A DNA stretch of 6,110 nucleotides from Clostridiales bacterium (lineage in GTDB: Bacteria > Bacillota > Clostridia > Tissierellales > Sedimentibacteraceae), in assembly GCA_003457065.1 (NCBI GenBank), contig DMJQ01000198.1:9273-15382 (forward strand). The letters run 5' to 3'. Position 1 is the first letter of the stretch; every line of letters begins with the position of its first letter. The position numbers and the translations under genes are program-made. Under the pieces are notes generated by a model. The model did not search any database. It was not told the DNA's origin and worked only from the letters and a program-made list of their open reading frames with translations. Shown here one piece after another: positions 1-6,110 of the stretch.

Positions 1-1
1 C

Positions 2-1165
2 AACATACACAGCGATCAGGCAGGTTATCAGATGCTTATTAATGCAGGATATGAACCGGAAGATGCAAGGGACTGGAACAACTGCGGCTGTGTTGTGCCA
101 CACTTCAGAAAAACAGGCGAATGGACGTCGGCAGCAAACATTAATTTCACTGCAGCATTGGAATATGCGTTAAATAAGGGATACAGCAGAATTACCGGTG
201 AAAAGACAGGACTGAATGAAAAAAATCCTAAAACATTCAAAAGCTACGAGGAAGTTGAAGAAGCATTTTACAGGCAGTTTGACAATTTAATCAGGCATTG
301 TGTCATATCGACTCTGGTTGCGCAGGATATCCATAAGCAGCTGGTGCCGAGACCATTTTTGTCCTCCTGCATAGAAAACTGTCTGGATGAAGGAGCTGAT
401 TTGGTTGATGCCGGAGCCAAGTACAATATTGGACCGGTTTTGACCGGCATAGGTCTGGCTGTTACGTCAAATTCACTTGCTGTAATTAAGAAGCTCGTAT
501 TTGAAGATGAAGCTGTTGACATGGGTGCATTGATTGATGCAATCGATGCAAACTGGGAAGGTTTCGAAGAACTGAGGCAAATGGCATTGAATGTTCCAAA
601 GTACGGAAATGACATAGATTATGTTGATGATATCGCTGTTAAGATGTCTAACCATTATTATAAGGAAGTACATAAATATAAAGATATCAACGGCAGCAAT
701 TTCAATACGGCATTTATGGGCATATCAAATTACCTGCCAACAGGCAAGGTTGTAGGTGCAACACCGTGCGGCAGAAAAGCAAAGGAACCGCTGTCGGAAG
801 GTGTTTCTCCCTTTGCGGGTTCTGATACTTCAACTCCTTTGGCGGCAATGCGATCGGCTGCAAAGTTGAATCAGGATGTACATTCGGGCGGTACTTTATT
901 AAATATTAGATTAAGCGAAAATTTAGTGAGTACTAAAAGAGGTCAAAGCAATCTGGGCAGTATGATACAGACATTTTTTGCTCTTGGAGCATTCCATGTA
1001 CAGTTCAATACGATTTCAACCGAAACATTGCGCAAGGCTCAGGAACATCCCGAGGATTACAAAGATCTTCTTGTCAGGGTAGCGGGCTACAGCACACAGT
1101 TCGTAAATCTGTCAAGAAGCATGCAGGATGCGATTATTGCAAGAACAGCACATGAGAAATTTTAA
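2..1165 (+). CDS. Glycyl radical enzyme of the pyruvate formate-lyase family, 3' part only (substrate unknown)
   Basis: The frame is open from the left edge, so the start is outside the window. 387 residues are present, roughly half of the usual 780-850. The C-terminus has the glycyl radical motif RVAGYS (radical Gly codon at 1085-1087), followed by a QDAIIART segment typical of the family. Near the left end lies the active-site cysteine loop N-N-C-G-C-V-V-P-H, with the likely thiyl Cys codon at 89-91. Between them are family blocks such as GATPCGRKAKEPLSEG and HVQFNTIS. These enzymes use a glycyl radical to make a cysteine thiyl radical that attacks the substrate; they are cytosolic and destroyed by oxygen. 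Glycerol/propanediol dehydratases, choline lyase and hydroxyphenylacetate decarboxylase carry Glu two residues after the Cys; here it is Val. I therefore would not call it a diol dehydratase or CutC. Arylacetate decarboxylase-like, X-succinate synthase-like or an uncharacterised subgroup remain possible. The activase gene follows directly. Confidence 0.93.
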   Translation, partial: NIHSDQAGYQMLINAGYEPEDARDWNNCGCVVPHFRKTGEWTSAANINFTAALEYALNKGYSRITGEKTGLNEKNPKTFKSYEEVEEAFYRQFDNLIRHCVISTLVAQDIHKQLVPRPFLSSCIENCLDEGADLVDAGAKYNIGPVLTGIGLAVTSNSLAVIKKLVFEDEAVDMGALIDAIDANWEGFEELRQMALNVPKYGNDIDYVDDIAVKMSNHYYKEVHKYKDINGSNFNTAFMGISNYLPTGKVVGATPCGRKAKEPLSEGVSPFAGSDTSTPLAAMRSAAKLNQDVHSGGTLLNIRLSENLVSTKRGQSNLGSMIQTFFALGAFHVQFNTISTETLRKAQEHPEDYKDLLVRVAGYSTQFVNLSRSMQDAIIARTAHEKF

Positions 1166-1224
1166 CTTTCAGGATACAATTAAATGCACATGTATAATGG
1201 GTACTAAGGATGTTACCGGATAAC

Positions 1225-1230
1225 AGGAGA
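1225..1230 (+). promoter_or_regulatory. Ribosome binding site of the activase gene
   Basis: AGGAGA lies 4 bases before the ATG at 1235. It supports this start over the next in-frame ATG at 1259 (Met9), which has no comparable site before it. Confidence 0.75.
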
Positions 1231-1234
1231 AAAT

Positions 1235-2140
1235 ATGAACAGATTATATGGATATTTTATGGAACCGCAAAACTTTTCGGTTAATGATGGTGAAGGCATA
1301 AGAACGATTATATTTTTTGCGGGCTGTCCTTTGCGATGCAAATGGTGCGCCAACCCGGAAGGACTGGAGAGTGCCGTCAGAATTTTTTTCAATGCTGAAA
1401 CTTGCATAGGCTGTGGGAAGTGTGCTTTAAATTGCCCTTCGGGGGCAGGAATTGACTTGAGACTGCCGGAAGAAAGAGAGAAATGTACATCCTGCGGAAA
1501 GTGTGTGCAGAGCTGTCCTACCAACAGCAGGAAAATTCTTGTCAGGCGCTGTTCTTCGGACGAAGTACTGAATATGCTCGAGAGGCAGGAAATATTCTAC
1601 AGACATTCAGGCGGAGGTGTAACATTCTCAGGAGGAGAAGCGACATTACAGCAGGATATGCTGAGGGAACTGGTTAATTCTCTTTATGACAGGGCTGTAA
1701 ATCTGGCGATTGAAACTTCGGGATATTTTGAGTTTGAAGAAGTTAAGGATATATTAGAAAAACTGGATCTTGTTTTTATTGACATAAAACATATGGATAA
1801 CAGCAGGCATAAGGCTTTTACGGGTGTAAGCAATGAGAAGATATTGAAAAACATCAGGAAGCTTGGGGAACTTGATTTTGATGTGGTTGTGAGAATACCA
1901 CTAATAGTCGGAGTAAATGCAGATGCGGACAATATTACAGAAACAGCAAGGTTTGTCAAGGCGGCCATTAGAAATCCAAAAATCGAATTGCTTCCCTACC
2001 ATAATTTCGGAGATGAAAAATATGAAGCATTGGGAATTGAAAAACCATCAAGAGATTTCAAAAGGCCGTCTGTCGAAATGGTAAACGCATTAGAGGAATT
2101 AATCAGAGCAGAGGGTGTGGATGTGATAAGCTATCTTTGA
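1235..2140 (+). CDS. Glycyl radical enzyme activating enzyme (radical SAM, with two ferredoxin-type clusters)
   Basis: A complete 301-residue protein. It cleaves S-adenosylmethionine and abstracts a hydrogen from the glycine of its partner enzyme, almost certainly the one encoded just upstream. The radical-SAM motif CxxxCxxC is at Cys31, Cys35 and Cys38, after the NDGEGIRT segment common to these activases. An inserted ferredoxin-like domain has two full CxxCxxCxxxCP motifs, at Cys57/60/63/67 and Cys84/87/90/94. The SAM-binding SGGE stretch is at residues 132-135, followed by ETSGY (160-164) and DIKHMD (183-188). The WCANPE segment and the extra clusters place it with activases of non-PFL glycyl radical enzymes; PflA itself is shorter and lacks the ferredoxin insert. 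The 69-bp gap after the upstream gene and the shared strand indicate an operon. Family assignment is secure; the specific partner reaction is inferred only from position. Confidence 0.95.
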   Translation: MNRLYGYFMEPQNFSVNDGEGIRTIIFFAGCPLRCKWCANPEGLESAVRIFFNAETCIGCGKCALNCPSGAGIDLRLPEEREKCTSCGKCVQSCPTNSRKILVRRCSSDEVLNMLERQEIFYRHSGGGVTFSGGEATLQQDMLRELVNSLYDRAVNLAIETSGYFEFEEVKDILEKLDLVFIDIKHMDNSRHKAFTGVSNEKILKNIRKLGELDFDVVVRIPLIVGVNADADNITETARFVKAAIRNPKIELLPYHNFGDEKYEALGIEKPSRDFKRPSVEMVNALEELIRAEGVDVISYL

Positions 2141-2196
2141 TGAATCTTAAAACCATGTTGTTCCGCAAAACTGTGCCTGCGACCGGTAAAATATTA

Positions 2197-2227
2197 AACG
2201 ATGCAATGTTATGTTCATTGCATCGTT
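2197..2227. terminator. Hairpin terminator between convergent genes, probably bidirectional
   Basis: A perfect 12-bp inverted repeat, AACGATGCAATG / CATTGCATCGTT (2197-2208 and 2216-2227), encloses a 7-base loop. It starts 56 bases after the activase stop and 7 bases beyond the stop of the minus-strand reductase gene. T-rich but interrupted tracts follow on both strands: TTTATTATT on the plus strand and TAATATTTTA on the minus strand. This suits termination from both sides. The absence of a pure T-run makes efficiency uncertain. Confidence 0.8.
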
Positions 2228-2234
2228 CGATTTA

Positions 2235-3374
2235 TTATTGAACTGTTACAGGTCTTATTTCAAGCATCTCCGCATGGATTTTTTCAAGTTCATCGGGAAT
2301 GCTGATGTGCTGAGGACATTTTGTCATGCATTCACCGCATTTTTGGCAGTTGCTACCCTGTTCTTTTTCATCCATGAATGTGAAGTACTGTTTTGCTGCA
2401 ATTATCTTGTTTTCTGATTTCTTGTAATCGTTATAAATTTCGAAAACTCCCGGTATATCTACACCGTACTGACAATCCATGCAATAGCGGCAGCCCGTGC
2501 AGGGTACCGGCTTGATTTTTCTTAAATCTTTAATAACATTGTCAATTATTTTTTGTTCCTTGCCGTTAATTGGTTTCAAATCCGTGAATGTTTTAATATT
2601 GTCTTTAAGCTGCTCCATGTTTGACATTCCGCTTAAAATTATTGCTACGTTTGGCAGTGAAGCCACCCATCTCAAAGCCCAGGAAGCAATGCTTGCTTCT
2701 TTGTTGTAATCGGTGAAGTGTTTCATTGCATTAGGTGCGAATGAAGCCAGAAAACCTCCTCGTACAGGTTCCATTACAAAGCACGGTATATTAAGTTTTT
2801 CCAGTGTATCATACAGACTTTTCGCATCGTTTTCTTCCCAGTCCCAGTAATTAATTTGAAGCTGGGCAAAATCCCATTTATGGGCGGCGGCAAATTTTTG
2901 CAGCACTTCGTTGCTGTCATGGAATGAAAAACCGATATTTTTTATTTTTCCCTCGGCTTTCTTTTTGACTATAAAATCATATAAGTTGAATTTCTCCACT
3001 GTTTCGATTGATTTCTTGCTTAGCGAGTGAAGCAGGTAAAAGTCAAAATATTCGGTGTTGCATTTTTTAAGCTGTTCATTAAACAACCTTTCAGCATCGG
3101 CTTCTTCTTTAACCTTCCATACTGGCAGTTTGCTTGTAAGAAAGTAGCTTTCTCTTTTAAAATCCGGCAGCACCTTTCCGAGAAATGTTTCGGATTCTTC
3201 GCCGTGATAATTGTATGCTGTGTCAAAATAATTCAATCCGTGCTCATATGCATAATGAATTAATTTTTTGGCTGCGTCAAAATCAATTTTGCTGTCATTT
3301 ACGGGAAGACGCATGCATCCGTATCCTAATCTGGGTAAGCTTGCATTAAAATTTGCTATGTACTTTTTATCCAT
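2235..3374 (-). CDS. Aldo/keto reductase with C-terminal iron-sulfur cluster domain
   Basis: A complete 379-residue protein. The N-terminal part is an aldo/keto reductase barrel with the catalytic set visible: Asp51 and Tyr56 in DTAYNYHG, Lys82 in TSKLP, and His116 in YLLHS. These enzymes normally reduce carbonyls with NAD(P)H. After about residue 290 come two cysteine motifs: CxxCxxCxxC at 292/295/298/301, and CxxCxxCxxxCP at 343/346/349/353. They probably hold one or two [4Fe-4S] clusters. This matches the predicted-oxidoreductase group of Fe-S aldo/keto reductases common in clostridia, most of which have no assigned substrate. The ATG at 3372-3374 is preceded by AAGGCGGG (3381-3388 on the complementary strand), 6 bases away. 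There is no signal peptide or membrane segment, so it is cytosolic. It has its own promoter and converges on the glycyl radical operon. The electron path (NAD(P)H, ferredoxin or flavodoxin) and substrate cannot be read from the sequence. Confidence 0.94.
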   Translation of the reverse strand: MDKKYIANFNASLPRLGYGCMRLPVNDSKIDFDAAKKLIHYAYEHGLNYFDTAYNYHGEESETFLGKVLPDFKRESYFLTSKLPVWKVKEEADAERLFNEQLKKCNTEYFDFYLLHSLSKKSIETVEKFNLYDFIVKKKAEGKIKNIGFSFHDSNEVLQKFAAAHKWDFAQLQINYWDWEENDAKSLYDTLEKLNIPCFVMEPVRGGFLASFAPNAMKHFTDYNKEASIASWALRWVASLPNVAIILSGMSNMEQLKDNIKTFTDLKPINGKEQKIIDNVIKDLRKIKPVPCTGCRYCMDCQYGVDIPGVFEIYNDYKKSENKIIAAKQYFTFMDEKEQGSNCQKCGECMTKCPQHISIPDELEKIHAEMLEIRPVTVQ

Positions 3375-3419
3375 AATAATCCCGCCTTCATAATATTTTC
3401 ACAAAATAACACTATAATA

Positions 3420-3447
3420 ATTATAACATTTTGATAAAAATATTCAA
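3420..3447 (-). promoter_or_regulatory. Promoter of the Fe-S aldo/keto reductase gene
   Basis: Read on the minus strand, TTGAAT (3442-3447) and TATAAT (3420-3425) are separated by 16 bases, with a TGT just before the -10 giving the extended TGnTATAAT form. Transcription should start near 3413, leaving a leader of about 40 bases to the ATG. No operator-like repeat was seen over it. Confidence 0.7.
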
Positions 3448-3463
3448 TAGCCACAAATGGGGG

Positions 3464-3492
3464 TTGACAAAGTTAATTTCACGGTATATTAT
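3464..3492 (+). promoter_or_regulatory. Promoter of the csoR-copA operon
   Basis: TTGACA (3464-3469) matches the -35 consensus exactly. TATTAT (3487-3492) is one base off the -10 consensus, and the spacing is the ideal 17 bases. The predicted start lies near 3498-3500, at the edge of the CsoR-type operator, so this strong promoter should be held down by the repressor when copper is low. Confidence 0.82.
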
Positions 3493-3500
3493 TATGGCAC

Positions 3501-3520
3501 ACCCCCCACGGGGGTAGGGT
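3501..3520 (+). promoter_or_regulatory. CsoR-type copper operator
   Basis: A GC-rich interrupted palindrome, ACCCCC-CAC-GGGGGT (3501-3515), continues into AGGGT. It stands out from the AT-rich surroundings and resembles known CsoR sites, which have C-run/G-run arms around a short centre. It lies just downstream of the -10 and before the csoR ribosome binding site, so bound CsoR would block initiation or early elongation. Binding is inferred from sequence likeness and from csoR being the next gene. Confidence 0.82.
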
Positions 3521-3524
3521 AAAA

Positions 3525-3531
3525 AGGAGGT
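3525..3531 (+). promoter_or_regulatory. Ribosome binding site of csoR
   Basis: AGGAGGT is a near-perfect Shine-Dalgarno, four bases before the ATG at 3536. It fixes the start, and lies only ten bases after the operator palindrome. Confidence 0.8.
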
Positions 3532-3535
3532 AACT

Positions 3536-3799
3536 ATGAAAGCTGACAAAGATAAAATCAACCGTCTGTTAAAGACCGCCGCGGGCCAGATAGAAGGCAT
3601 ATCCAGGATGGTTGAAGAGGATAGATACTGTATTGATATTTCCAATCAGATTTTGGCGGTTCAATCAATATTAAAAAAAGCCAACAACGAAATATTGAAA
3701 GCTCACATGCACATGTGCGTGAAGGAAGCTTTTGCAAAAGGCAGCGAAGATGAAAAGATCGATGAAATTATTTCATTGATAAACAAGGTTTCAAAATAG
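3536..3799 (+). CDS. csoR: Copper-sensing transcriptional repressor CsoR
   Basis: An 87-residue all-helical repressor of the CsoR/RcnR family. The Cu(I) ligand set is Cys32, His57 and Cys61. Its spacings of 25 and 4 are the same as in Bacillus subtilis CsoR (Cys45, His70, Cys74), which separates it from the nickel (RcnR), formaldehyde (FrmR) and persulfide (CstR) sensors of the family. The N-terminus is rich in Lys and Arg, and [13 protein letters not shown] is the characteristic first-helix segment, which contributes to DNA binding. The protein works as an oligomer: the apo form binds the operator, and Cu(I) binding releases it. It is the first gene of the operon, directly downstream of a matching operator, so it should repress itself and copA. 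The stop codon overlaps the copA ribosome binding site. Slightly shorter than B. subtilis CsoR, mainly at the N-terminus, with nothing functional missing. Confidence 0.95.
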   Translation: MKADKDKINRLLKTAAGQIEGISRMVEEDRYCIDISNQILAVQSILKKANNEILKAHMHMCVKEAFAKGSEDEKIDEIISLINKVSK

Positions 3800-3805
3800 G
3801 AGGTG
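3798..3805 (+). promoter_or_regulatory. copA ribosome binding site overlapping the csoR stop codon
   Basis: AGGAGGTG uses the last two bases of the csoR TAG stop and ends 5 bases before the copA ATG at 3811. Ribosomes ending csoR would sit on the copA start region, which suggests coupled translation and fixes the copA start. Confidence 0.8.
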
Positions 3806-3810
3806 AACAA

Positions 3811-6110
3811 ATGAAGTCTCAGAAATTTAATGTAACCGGCATGACATGCTCCGCATGCTCCGCCAGGATAGAAAAAAATATGAATAAAACAGACGGTGTT
3901 TTGGAAGCAAATGTAAACCTGTTGAGCAACAGCATGAATGTAAAATATGACGAATCTGTTTTAAGCGAGAATGACATCATCAAAGTTGTTAAGGATACGG
4001 GATATGGCGCATCTTCCGCAGCGGCAAAAAAGTCTGTCGCAGGTCCTGACCAAAAATCTGATGCAGAAAAAGAATTTAAAGAAATGAAGAAGAGGCTTGT
4101 AATATCATTTCTATTTGCGGTGCCGCTTTTATATCTGGCAATGGGGCACATGGCAAATTGGCCGCTTCCGGGAATATTCCACGGCGAAGAAAATGCGATA
4201 ACATTTGCGTTCACGCAGTTTTTGCTGGCGCTTCCGGTTATGATAATCAATAAGAAATATTACACTGTAGGATTTAAAACATTGTTCAAAGGCTCTCCGA
4301 ACATGGATTCACTGATTGCCATGGGCACTACTGCAGCAGTGGGATACGGAATATTCGCAATATATAAAATAGGATACGGCCTGGGACACATGAACATGGA
4401 TATGGTTATGCAGTATTCCATGGATCTGTATTTTGAATCGGCAGCCGTAATACTGGCGCTGATAACACTGGGCAAATTTTTTGAAGCCCGTGCCAAAGGA
4501 AAGACATCTGATGCAATCAGAAAACTGATGGACCTGTCGCCGAAGACGGCACTGGTTGAAAGAGACGGCAGTGAAGTGGAGCTTCCGGTAGAGGATGTTG
4601 TAAAAGGGGATATTATAATTGTTAAACCGGGTCAGTCGGTGCCTGTTGACGGAGTAATTGTTTCTGGAAATTCATCGCTTGATGAATCCATGCTTACTGG
4701 CGAAAGCATTCCAGTTGAGAAGAAAGCCGGCGACAGAGTAATAGGAGCAAGCATAAACAAATCCGGTTATTTTAAGTTTGAAGCACAAAATGTAGGGGAC
4801 GACACTACGTTGTCTCAGATTATAAAGCTGGTTGAGGAAGCAAGCTCATCCAAGGCTCCAATATCAAAGCTTGCGGACAAAATAAGCAGCATATTCGTTC
4901 CGGTTGTAATTTCGGTAGCGGTGATTGCCACAATAGTATGGCTGATTATTGGTGCAACATTTGAATTTGCATTGTCAATAGGAATAGCTGTGCTGGTCAT
5001 ATCCTGCCCATGCGCATTAGGTCTTGCCACACCGACGGCAATAATGGTTGGAACAGGCAAGGGTGCCGAAAACGGCATACTCATAAAATCGGCGGAAGCT
5101 CTGGAGATTGCACACCAGGTTCAAACCGTGGTAATGGATAAGACGGGAACGATCACCGAGGGAAAACCAAGAGTCACAGATATTTTAACGGATGGCATAA
5201 GCGATACGGAAATGCTTAGAATAGCTGCTTCGGCAGAAAAAAGCTCCGAGCATCCTTTGGCTGATGCGGTTGTGGAAGAAGCTAAAAACAGGAATCTTGA
5301 ACTGTATGATGTAAAGGACTTCCAGGCAATACCTGGTCAGGGGCTGGAGGCAGAAGTAAACGGCAAAAAATACTATATAGGAAACTTAAGGCTGGTTAAT
5401 GAACAAAATATTAAAATAAACGGATTTGAAGAAAAAAGCATAAAGCTTGCAGATGAAGGAAAAACTCCGTTATATTTTGCGGATGAACAAAATGTGCTGG
5501 GTATAATAGCGGCGGCTAATGTTGTAAAACCAACAAGTCAAAGAGCGATAAAAGAATTTGAATCAATGGGAATCGAAGTTGTAATGCTTACGGGTGACAA
5601 TAAAAAAACAGCGGAAGCCATAAGAAAGCAGCTTGGGATAACAAGAGCTATTGCCGAAGTTCTTCCTCAGGACAAAGAAAGAGAAGTTAGGAAAATTCAG
5701 GAACAGGGCAGAAGGGTTGCAATGATCGGAGACGGGATCAATGATGCTCCGGCTCTTGCAAGAGCTGATGTTGGTATTGCCATAGGAGCGGGAACCGATG
5801 TTGCCATAGAATCTGCGGATATAGTATTGATAAGAAGCGACCTGTTGGATGCGGCAACTGCAGTGCAGCTGAGCAAAGCCACAATAAGAAATATAAAACA
5901 AAACCTGTTTTGGGCATTTATTTACAACACAATAGGCATACCGCTGGCAGCAGGAATATTTTTCAACCTGCTGGGCTGGAAGTTAAATCCGATGTTTGCG
6001 GCGGGAGCCATGAGCCTCAGCTCGGTTTCGGTTGTATCTAATGCATTGAGACTTAAATTCTTCAAGCCGGTCAGAACAACAGACGAAGCCGGAAAATCTA
6101 ATACGGCAAT
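3811..6110 (+). CDS. copA: Cu(I)-exporting P1B-type ATPase CopA, 3' end outside window
   Basis: My translation stays open from the ATG to the right edge: 766 codons, no stop. It pumps Cu(I) out of the cytoplasm across the membrane, driven by ATP. In order: one heavy-metal-associated domain (about 1-68) with GMTCSAC (Cys13, Cys16); a hydrophilic linker; membrane helices near 95-113, 129-147, 165-186 and 205-228; the actuator domain with TGES (296-299); helices near 361-381 and 385-406, with the transport motif CPC (399-401); the phosphorylation motif DKTGT (Asp443); the His-Pro pair of the nucleotide domain (481-482); GDGIND (640-645); and two last helices. Tyr705-Asn706 and Met734/Ser738 in those last helices, with CPC, are the Cu(I)-specific signature and argue against a zinc or cadmium pump. 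The first outer loop is rich in methionine (194-204). The final visible residues are a hydrophilic tail after the last helix, so little is probably missing unless there is a C-terminal metal domain. Bacillus CopA has two N-terminal metal domains; this has one. Confidence 0.96.
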   Translation, partial: MKSQKFNVTGMTCSACSARIEKNMNKTDGVLEANVNLLSNSMNVKYDESVLSENDIIKVVKDTGYGASSAAAKKSVAGPDQKSDAEKEFKEMKKRLVISFLFAVPLLYLAMGHMANWPLPGIFHGEENAITFAFTQFLLALPVMIINKKYYTVGFKTLFKGSPNMDSLIAMGTTAAVGYGIFAIYKIGYGLGHMNMDMVMQYSMDLYFESAAVILALITLGKFFEARAKGKTSDAIRKLMDLSPKTALVERDGSEVELPVEDVVKGDIIIVKPGQSVPVDGVIVSGNSSLDESMLTGESIPVEKKAGDRVIGASINKSGYFKFEAQNVGDDTTLSQIIKLVEEASSSKAPISKLADKISSIFVPVVISVAVIATIVWLIIGATFEFALSIGIAVLVISCPCALGLATPTAIMVGTGKGAENGILIKSAEALEIAHQVQTVVMDKTGTITEGKPRVTDILTDGISDTEMLRIAASAEKSSEHPLADAVVEEAKNRNLELYDVKDFQAIPGQGLEAEVNGKKYYIGNLRLVNEQNIKINGFEEKSIKLADEGKTPLYFADEQNVLGIIAAANVVKPTSQRAIKEFESMGIEVVMLTGDNKKTAEAIRKQLGITRAIAEVLPQDKEREVRKIQEQGRRVAMIGDGINDAPALARADVGIAIGAGTDVAIESADIVLIRSDLLDAATAVQLSKATIRNIKQNLFWAFIYNTIGIPLAAGIFFNLLGWKLNPMFAAGAMSLSSVSVVSNALRLKFFKPVRTTDEAGKSNTA

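Noticed and set aside
2..1165. Naming the glycyl radical enzyme as pyruvate formate-lyase, glycerol dehydratase or CutC
   Set aside because: The Cys loop lacks both the adjacent C-C of pyruvate formate-lyase and the G-C-V-E of the others, and the N-terminal half is missing, so a specific name would be unsupported.
1193..1198. TATAAT as a promoter -10 before the activase gene
   Set aside because: No -35-like hexamer lies 16-18 bases upstream (the positions read CAGGAT), so an internal promoter is not supported. A readthrough operon is simpler.
1213..1225. GTTACCGGATAAC as an operator or terminator before the activase
   Set aside because: Only four base pairs match at the ends, with a mismatch next to them; too short to claim a structure.
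2141..2196. A small gene or RNA between the activase and the hairpin
   Set aside because: The 56 bases hold no start with a ribosome binding site and no structure other than the terminator that follows.
3027..3263. Plus-strand open frame of 78 codons opposite the aldo/keto reductase
   Set aside because: It is antisense to a well-supported gene, is rich in Phe, Lys and Ile as a shadow of the opposite frame, and has no recognisable family or good ribosome binding site.
3819..4250. Minus-strand open frame of 143 codons opposite copA
   Set aside because: It lies entirely inside copA, whose domains are unambiguous. The Ser/Phe-rich composition is typical of a complementary-strand shadow.
5563..5901. 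Minus-strand open frames of 112 and 61 codons opposite the 3' part of copA
   Set aside because: They overlap each other and the conserved GDGIND region of copA, with no independent evidence.

Overview
The window looks like chromosomal DNA from an anaerobic, moderately AT-rich Firmicute, probably a member of the Clostridia. This rests on an oxygen-sensitive glycyl radical enzyme with its activase, an aldo/keto reductase carrying iron-sulfur clusters, strong AGGAGG-type ribosome binding sites, TTGACA/TATTAT-type promoters and a CsoR-type copper regulator. No species can be named from the sequence alone. Both ends cut through genes. Coding density is high: the three noncoding gaps are 69, 94 and 161 bp, and none reaches 300 bp.

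Left block (2-2140, + strand): the 3' half of a pyruvate formate-lyase-family glycyl radical enzyme, followed after 69 bp by its radical-SAM activating enzyme. The activase uses S-adenosylmethionine to place the radical on the glycine of the RVAGYS motif. The catalytic cysteine lies in a C-V-V-P context instead of the G-C-V-E of the diol dehydratase/choline lyase type, so the substrate is unknown. A strong 12-bp hairpin ends this operon. It probably also ends the converging gene on the other strand.

Middle (2235-3374, - strand): a single-gene unit for an aldo/keto reductase whose C-terminal region carries two four-cysteine iron-sulfur motifs. Its promoter has an extended -10 element and lies back to back with the copper promoter.

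Right block (3464-6110, + strand): a copper-homeostasis operon. A near-consensus promoter is followed by a GC-rich CsoR-type operator (ACCCCC-CAC-GGGGGT). Then come csoR, encoding the Cu(I)-sensing repressor, and copA, encoding a Cu(I)-exporting P1B-type ATPase that runs off the window. When Cu(I) rises, CsoR should leave the operator and CopA should be made to pump Cu(I) out of the cytoplasm. The csoR stop codon lies inside the copA ribosome binding site, so the two genes are tightly linked in translation. No copZ chaperone gene is present between them.

Most of the window belongs to known families. The least ordinary item is the glycyl radical enzyme with its atypical active-site motif. I saw no mobile element, CRISPR array, tRNA or rRNA, and no convincing evidence of a wholly new system.
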